A stretch of DNA of 64,000 bases from the NCBI RefSeq assembly GCF_000173355.1, contig NZ_ABXA01000047.1, positions 36,657 through 100,656 on the forward strand. The letters run 5' to 3'. The stretch is from Anaerococcus hydrogenalis DSM 7454. GTDB taxonomy: Bacteria; Bacillota; Clostridia; Tissierellales; Peptoniphilaceae. The notes beneath the pieces were generated by a model, which worked only from the letters and a program-made list of their open reading frames with translations, made no database searches and had not been told where the DNA came from. Each line of letters opens with the position of its first letter. The stretch's first letter is position 1. Made by a program: the position numbers and the translations under genes. This document shows, one piece after another, positions 59,601 to 64,000 of this stretch.

Positions 59601-62600
59601 GCTCTAAATCAAAAACCATGGAAGGTTATGACGATGATGGTAAACCAAAAATACCTGGAACCTTGAACAAGGGTATAGGTGGAGAACATGACATCGATAA
59701 ATTCAATCCAGCTGCCGTTATCCAAAACAGAAAAGATGGAAATACAAAATCACTTGATCAAGATCCTGATTTATTTGCACTAAATAACAACCAAGGATTA
59801 TTTGATCCATCACAAAGCGAATCAAAAGTCGCAAGAATTTATCCACTTGATAATAAGGGAGAAACACAAGAAGTTCAAATAGAAAGAGGGCTAACACCTT
59901 CCCCACTCGTTCTAAGAAGTGCAGAAGAAGGCTTAATCTCAATTGTAAATACAGACAAAGAGGGCGAAGGACAAAAAGACCTCAAGGTTGTATCAAGAGA
60001 GCACTTCATCAAAGGAATCCTAAACTCAAAGAGAAACGATGCTAAGGGTATTAAGTCATCCAAGTTAAAAGTTATGGGAGATTTGAAATGGGATGGCCTT
60101 ATTTACAATCCTAGAGGAAGAGAAGAAGGCGCTAATGATGATAATAATAACCAAGACTTGGAAACAAAACTTAGGGGTCAATTTGAACCAATAGCTGAGG
60201 GTCAATACTTCTACAAGTTCAAATACAGATTAACTAAGGATTATCCATGGCAAGTTTCTTATATACCAGTAAAAGTTGACAATACAGCTCCAACAATTGT
60301 CGATGTTGATTTCTCTGATCCAAACAAAATCAAATTAATAGCAAAAGATACTTACCACAAGGCAAAAGATAAGTACAAAAACGAAACCTTGTTTGTAAGA
60401 GATCAAAAAGACCATCCAGAGAAATTTGAAGAAGTAGCCAACGAAGTATGGTATGCAGGTGCAGCTATAGTTGACGAGTATGGTGATGTTGAAAGAAACC
60501 TTGATGTAAAATATGCAGGAGAAGGCGAAGGTAGACATAGAAAGCTTGATGCTAAAGGAAATACTATCTACGAAATTAAAGGAGCTGGAGATTTAAGAGG
60601 AAAAATTATCGAAGTAATCGCCCTAGATGGTGCAAGCAACTTCACCAAAATCCATAGGATAAAATTTGATAGTAAAGCTGATGCAAAGGGAATGATTTCT
60701 TATTACCTAGTAGATCCTGACAAAGATTCTTCTTCTTACAAAAAACTTGGAGAAATTTCTGAAGAAAAACTCAAAAATGCAATAAGCTCAGAGGAAAATA
60801 CCAATAATAATAAAGCTAAGGATGAAGACTCAAAACCAGCTGAAGAAAGTTCAGTTGAGGGAGAAGCTAGCCTTGAAATAGATAAAAATATTTCAACAAT
60901 TAGAGAATTTGAAAATAAAGACCTAAAGAAACTAATTAAAAAGAAATATAAGGAAATAGAAGACTTTACAACTGGTGGAATGAAAACAGTAGAGCTTGAT
61001 TATCTATATGATGAAAAAGGAAATGTAAAATCCTACGAAGATGGAAGTGATCTAGAATATGAAACTGAGAAACTTGATGATGTTAAATCAAGGCTTGGTG
61101 GAGTGTTAAGTCCATCAAAGGATGGCCATTTTGAAATTCTTGGAGAAGTAAATAATGTATCAAAAGATGCTAAGGCCTACTATGGTAATGACTTTAAACT
61201 AATAGAAATCAAGGCAAGTAAATACGACCCACAAACAAAAACTCTAACCTTTGACTTATTTGCAAACACAAATGATGTAGTCGATGGTCTATCCTTTACT
61301 GGAGATATGAATATTATCGTAAAAGATAAGGGTCAAACAAAAGCTAAAACTATAATAAGAATGTCAGAAAAGAAGGATGAAGCCGAGGAAGCTTCACCAT
61401 ATGCTTCAAGCTATGGAAATATTATCGAACTAGGTGAAGGTGAACTAACTAAACAAAAACCAAAAGATCCAAGCAAGATGGATACAAACAAGATGTTCTT
61501 CGATAATGAAAAGGGTCAATATGTATTAAATGATAATATGATTGTAAGAAAGGGATATGCCCTAAGAGTTACGACATTTAACCCAGGAAAAACTGATATG
61601 CTTGATGGTAATGGAGTTTATAGCAAGGAAGTTATAGAAAAAATCCAAAATACTGCCCCTAACATCAAGGCCCTATCACAAAAAACAATCTACTGTGATA
61701 GTAGAAATGTTGAAGATGGTAGAAGCACTCAATCAGTTCTCATGTCAGCCTTGGACGGATTTAATATAGTTAGATATCAAGTCTTTAAATTCAAAACTAA
61801 TGAAAAGGGAGAAGCTATAGATAAAGATGGAAATCTTGTAGATGATCCTTCTAAACTAGTTCTTCTTGGCAAAGATGGCAAGGAATACCTTGGAGATGAT
61901 AAATCCAACGTAGAAGCCATCAAAGAAGACGGAGCAATGCTATTTATAGATGCAAAACCAGTAGATTTGACTATGGATAGAAACTATTTCAATCCAACAA
62001 AGGACAATAAAATCTATGTAAGAAAACCAGAATTCTATTTAAGAGGAAAAATAGGAGATAAGGGTGGTTTCAACTGGGAAATGAGAGTTAACGAGTCAGT
62101 TGTAGACAACTACCTAATCTATGGTGATTTACACATAGATAATACAAGAGACTTTAACATTAAGCTTGATGTAAAAGATGGGGACATCATGGACTGGGGA
62201 ATGAAGGACTACAAGGCAAATGGATTCCCAGACAAGGTCAAAGATATGGATGGCAATGTCTACCTACAAACTGGTTATAGTAATCTTAATGCCAAGGCTG
62301 TTGGAGTTCACTATCAATTCCTCTATGATACTGTAAAACCAGAAATCGAACAAAAAGAGGATGGTAACACAGCTATTGAATATGATAAAGATAAATTTAT
62401 CAAATTCAATGTTACAGACAAGAGAGATGGCGATAAAGCTGGAGAAATCCAATACAAACAAATCTTTGTAAATGGTAGAGCATACAAGTCCTTAGCTGAT
62501 ATAAAAGATATAAAGGACAATACGCTAACAATCAAGTTTGTAGTAAAAGACTTTGCAAACAATACTAGTGTAAAGGAATTTAGCTTTGATAAAGAAAGTG

Positions 62601-63451
62601 GCAAATTAACTCCTAAAGCTCCAGAAAAAGTCAAGATTACAATAGATAATAAGGAAAATGAACTTGTGAAGGGAGAGGATTTCCAATTACCAGAATACAA
62701 GGGAGAAGTTCCAGAAGGTAAAGGCTTCAAGGGTTGGAAAGTCATAGGCAAAGACGGAAAAGAAGAAATTAAAGCACAAGGTGCCTTCCTATTTGCTATG
62801 GAAGATCTAAGTGTTCAACCAGACTTCTACGAGCTTCCTAAAGAAGTTAAAGAAGAAAATAAACAAACCTTTGATGAAACAAAGAAAAAAGATGAGGATT
62901 ATTCAAAGATTTGGAATATAACTTGCCCAAGTGATACAGAAAATCCTTCAGAAGATCCTTCTGAAATTCCTTCAGAAAATCCTTCAGAAGATCCTTCAGA
63001 GAATCCTTCTGAAACTCCTTCAGAGAACCCTTCTGTAATTCCTTCAGAAAACCCTTCTGAAATTCCTTCAGACGATCCTTCTGTAACTCCTTCAGAGAAT
63101 CCTTCTGTAATTCCTTCAGAAAATCCACAAATTCCAGAAATAAATTTAGCTCATAAGAGTGAAAATCAAAAAGATAATCAAGGATTAGTAGTGGAGGCAA
63201 GCTCAGAGACTAAAAAGCTTGAAGGAGATCCTTCAAAAGGCAATACCTTAGTTCAAAATACTAAGGAAGATAAGGATAAAGAAGAAGCAAAGGAAAATAA
63301 GACCCAAAGAAGTGAGGGAAAATCACAAGAAAAGAATGAGAAAGCTCCAATAAGCAAAAATGTTAAAACAGGAGTAGAGAGCTTATCATCAGTAGTTATG
63401 GGATTATTTGCAGCAAGCCTTGCCTTGTTCAAGACTAAAAAAAGAAAATAA
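56645..63451 (+). CDS. Giant cell-wall S8 (subtilisin-like) protease, lactocepin/C5a-peptidase type
   Basis: A 2268-residue secreted protein. It has a signal peptide (about residues 1-28), a Glu/Lys-rich region with two tandem 26-residue repeats (from 56882, period 78 bases) and an inhibitor-like prodomain. The S8 catalytic domain has Asp264 in NIDTGTDY, His331 in DPHGMHIAG and Ser722 in SGTSMATP. A PA domain is inserted near 490-590 (KGARAIMVVNT). Fn3-like modules follow, with Asp/Lys-rich repeats. A 4-residue Pro-Ser-Glu repeat spans 62942-63130. The C-terminus has NVKTG at 2239-2243, a hydrophobic helix and KTKKRK, a sorting-signal layout with an off-consensus motif. Such proteases degrade host proteins or supply peptides; the target is unknown. 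Confidence 0.93.
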   Translation: MNNKKIIKATLIAALSISFLFNEPSFASGEEEKPLEANSQSLASENEEATEKKEEAKSEQSFDKENEQKKEDENKDKDKAPALETSLKEDKSDEKESKSTEDTHKAPALETSLEEDKSDEKESKSIEDTHKADLNKDSSIEEKKDDKAVDNKDEGRVIYIAEFKDKEAGERAIKEISKLSSTKVLYAYNTIFNGCAIETKQDNLDLIKYIEGISSVERSQKVEPMMNHAREEIGVNEAIDYLKAINKDMVMKFDGRGMVIANIDTGTDYRHKAMRIDDDAKPYMRYKKEDMKGTDKDFWLSDKIPHAFNYYNGGKITVEKYDDGSDYHDPHGMHIAGILAGNDTDKDIAKYNGIDGIAPNAQIFSYKMYSDSGDGFAGDETMFHAIEDAIKHKVDVVSVSSGFTGTGLIGEKYWQAVRALRKAGIPMVVATGNYATSASSSSWDLAANNQLKMTDTGNVTRTAAHEDAIAVASAKNQIVEFDKVNIGGESFKYRNIGTFFDKNKIIRNEDGSKAADKMKFVYIGKGQDEDLVGLDLKGKIAVMDRIYTKDLKYAFKRAADKGARAIMVVNTVNYYNRDNWTELPAMGYEEDEGTTCQVFSVSGDDGLKIWNMIAPANKTEVKRNKKEDFKDKLDQYYPIDMESFNKNRPKLGDEKELDFNFAPDTDKELYKEEVIVPAASTSWGPRVDLLLKPDVSAPGKNIKSTLNVIDGKSTYGYMSGTSMATPVVAASTVLIRPKLKEMLEKSVLKNLEGEDKIDLTTLTKIALQNTARPMMDPTAWKEKSLYYASPRQQGAGLINVANALRSDVIASFKNVDSAGLVNSYGSISLREIKGDKKYFTIKLINTSDRPLTFKASSSAITTDSLTNRLKLDETYKDKKSLDGKQIVPEIHPAKIKGANITFEHDVFTIAPNSSYELKAVINVGEAKDKNQFVESFIRLESKEELEAMCGGENKTVFQPSLSMPLMGFAGNWNKEPILDKWAWEEGSKSKTMEGYDDDGKPKIPGTLNKGIGGEHDIDKFNPAAVIQNRKDGNTKSLDQDPDLFALNNNQGLFDPSQSESKVARIYPLDNKGETQEVQIERGLTPSPLVLRSAEEGLISIVNTDKEGEGQKDLKVVSREHFIKGILNSKRNDAKGIKSSKLKVMGDLKWDGLIYNPRGREEGANDDNNNQDLETKLRGQFEPIAEGQYFYKFKYRLTKDYPWQVSYIPVKVDNTAPTIVDVDFSDPNKIKLIAKDTYHKAKDKYKNETLFVRDQKDHPEKFEEVANEVWYAGAAIVDEYGDVERNLDVKYAGEGEGRHRKLDAKGNTIYEIKGAGDLRGKIIEVIALDGASNFTKIHRIKFDSKADAKGMISYYLVDPDKDSSSYKKLGEISEEKLKNAISSEENTNNNKAKDEDSKPAEESSVEGEASLEIDKNISTIREFENKDLKKLIKKKYKEIEDFTTGGMKTVELDYLYDEKGNVKSYEDGSDLEYETEKLDDVKSRLGGVLSPSKDGHFEILGEVNNVSKDAKAYYGNDFKLIEIKASKYDPQTKTLTFDLFANTNDVVDGLSFTGDMNIIVKDKGQTKAKTIIRMSEKKDEAEEASPYASSYGNIIELGEGELTKQKPKDPSKMDTNKMFFDNEKGQYVLNDNMIVRKGYALRVTTFNPGKTDMLDGNGVYSKEVIEKIQNTAPNIKALSQKTIYCDSRNVEDGRSTQSVLMSALDGFNIVRYQVFKFKTNEKGEAIDKDGNLVDDPSKLVLLGKDGKEYLGDDKSNVEAIKEDGAMLFIDAKPVDLTMDRNYFNPTKDNKIYVRKPEFYLRGKIGDKGGFNWEMRVNESVVDNYLIYGDLHIDNTRDFNIKLDVKDGDIMDWGMKDYKANGFPDKVKDMDGNVYLQTGYSNLNAKAVGVHYQFLYDTVKPEIEQKEDGNTAIEYDKDKFIKFNVTDKRDGDKAGEIQYKQIFVNGRAYKSLADIKDIKDNTLTIKFVVKDFANNTSVKEFSFDKESGKLTPKAPEKVKITIDNKENELVKGEDFQLPEYKGEVPEGKGFKGWKVIGKDGKEEIKAQGAFLFAMEDLSVQPDFYELPKEVKEENKQTFDETKKKDEDYSKIWNITCPSDTENPSEDPSEIPSENPSEDPSENPSETPSENPSVIPSENPSEIPSDDPSVTPSENPSVIPSENPQIPEINLAHKSENQKDNQGLVVEASSETKKLEGDPSKGNTLVQNTKEDKDKEEAKENKTQRSEGKSQEKNEKAPISKNVKTGVESLSSVVMGLFAASLALFKTKKRK
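62942..63130 (+). repeat. 12-base coding tandem repeat (PSE-x) in the protease
   Basis: About 16 units encode variants of N/D/I/T-P-S-E or N-P-S-V. This is a typical cell-wall-spanning spacer, prone to length change. Confidence 0.9.
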
Positions 63452-63487
63452 AAAGACCTAATATAAGCTAAGCAAATATTAGATCTG

Positions 63488-63527
63488 ATACCAGAGTTAG
63501 CATAAAGCTTGCTCTGGTATTTTTTTG
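63488..63527 (+). terminator. Terminator of the S8 protease gene
   Basis: ATACCAGAG (63488-63496) pairs with CTCTGGTAT (63512-63520), followed by T7. Confidence 0.9.
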
Positions 63528-63539
63528 TCCACTTAAGTG

Positions 63540-63681
63540 AGTTGAGCGAACGAAAGAGAGCGAACAAAAAACCACCTGCTATGCAGGTGGAGGTATTAAG
63601 CTTTAGCTTTAAGCACCAAGAAAAACCTCCTTAAATGTATAATTGTGATAGTCACATGCACAATTAAACAAGGAGGTAATC
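63540..63681 (+). mobile_element. IS200/IS605 left end and tnpA leader
   Basis: CCACCTGC-TAT-GCAGGTGG (63572-63590) is the kind of subterminal hairpin recognised by Y1 transposases. Further on, ACCTCCTT (63625-63632) is exactly complementary to the tnpA ribosome binding site AAGGAGGT (63670-63677), with an inner TAATTGTG/CACAATTA stem (63640-63666). Confidence 0.75.
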
Positions 63682-64000
63682 ATGGATAAAAATACTTTAT
63701 CACATACAAGTTGGAGATACAAATACCATATAGTATTTGCACCAAAATACAGAAGACAAGAAATATATAGACAATTAAGAAAAGACATAGGCAGCATACT
63801 TCGAGAATTATGCTCAAGAAAAGGGATAAACATAATAGAAGCAGAGTTATGTCCAGATCATATCCATATGCTGGTAGAAATACCACCAAAGTACTCAATA
63901 TCACAAATAATGGGATATTTAAAAGGAAAAAGTTCACTGATAATATTCGATAGACACGCAAACCTAAAATATAAATATGGCAACAGACACTTTTGGTGTA
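63682..64000 (+). CDS. tnpA: IS200/IS605 family transposase TnpA, 3' truncated by the window
   Basis: The open frame from ATG 63682 runs off the window end (106 codons visible). It starts MDKNTLSHTSWRYKYHIVFAP, and KYHIVFAPKYRR and LCPDHIHMLVEIPP are hallmark IS200 TnpA segments; His60-x-His62 is the HUH metal motif. The catalytic tyrosine lies beyond the window. This Y1 enzyme moves single-stranded DNA at hairpins. The start follows AAGGAGGT at ideal spacing, but that site is likely masked in a hairpin. Confidence 0.95.
   Translation, partial: MDKNTLSHTSWRYKYHIVFAPKYRRQEIYRQLRKDIGSILRELCSRKGINIIEAELCPDHIHMLVEIPPKYSISQIMGYLKGKSSLIIFDRHANLKYKYGNRHFWC

Noticed and set aside
62942..63130. CRISPR array
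   Set aside because: The 12-base periodicity lies inside a coding frame and encodes a Pro-Ser-Glu spacer; there are no unique spacers or cas genes.

Overview
The window looks like chromosomal DNA of a low-GC, Gram-positive anaerobic coccus of the Anaerococcus/Peptoniphilaceae type. This is inferred from the strong A+T bias, AGGAGG-type ribosome binding sites, lipoprotein and cell-wall signals, class I ribonucleotide reductase beside a Na+-type V-ATPase, and large FMN-binding and S8-protease surface proteins. No rRNA, tRNA or CRISPR array was seen.

Layout. 1-5.0 kb is the origin-proximal block: mnmG 3' end, rsmG, cinA, parA, parB, a cyclodeaminase-like gene and a DUF4446 gene, with three parS-type sites at 845, 1812 and 9303. 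5.0-13.7 kb carries pta, a decayed DUF1538 transporter gene with its P-II-like partner, thioredoxin and an unusual thioredoxin reductase, MarR, FtsH, SppA and an RDD protein. 14.1-18.1 kb is nrdA and nrdB, with an NrdR box upstream. 18.2-24.4 kb holds a Fur-like operator, a 1646-residue secreted protein with five covalent-flavin motifs, and a ferric-reductase-like membrane protein. 24.4-30.3 kb (minus strand) has an ECF sigma factor with its anti-sigma partner, a nitrate/sulfonate/taurine-type ABC transporter and a lipoprotein. 30.4-31.7 kb has glpX and a small membrane protein behind a perfect Fur box. 31.8-40.3 kb is a complete nine-gene V-ATPase operon whose rotor subunit has the Na+-site residues.

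40.4-49.7 kb holds a CBS/CorC protein, a CoA-disulfide reductase-rhodanese fusion, galE with a nucleotidyltransferase, a glycerophosphodiesterase, an AGCS symporter, MgtC and a CmpB-type membrane protein. 49.8-54.4 kb (minus) is a zinc-uptake operon, znuA-znuC-znuB plus a histidine-triad lipoprotein, behind two matching palindromic operators. 54.5-56.2 kb is decaying DNA: a partial gene copy, an IS-end-like sequence and an aldehyde dehydrogenase pseudogene. 56.5-63.5 kb is a 2268-residue cell-wall S8 protease, and the window ends inside an IS200/IS605 transposase gene.

Two themes run across the window. First, metal control: one perfect Fur box and two weaker ones lie just downstream of -10 elements, before the small membrane protein, the flavin-protein locus and the S8 protease, and a distinct 17-bp palindrome controls the zinc operon. 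This suggests a metal-acquisition and surface-redox programme. Second, at least seven genes, several of them core genes, are broken by one-base indels in A/T homopolymers. Systematic sequence error, true decay and transcriptional slippage cannot be told apart from the sequence alone. Entries typed pseudogene mean only that the frame is interrupted in this sequence.
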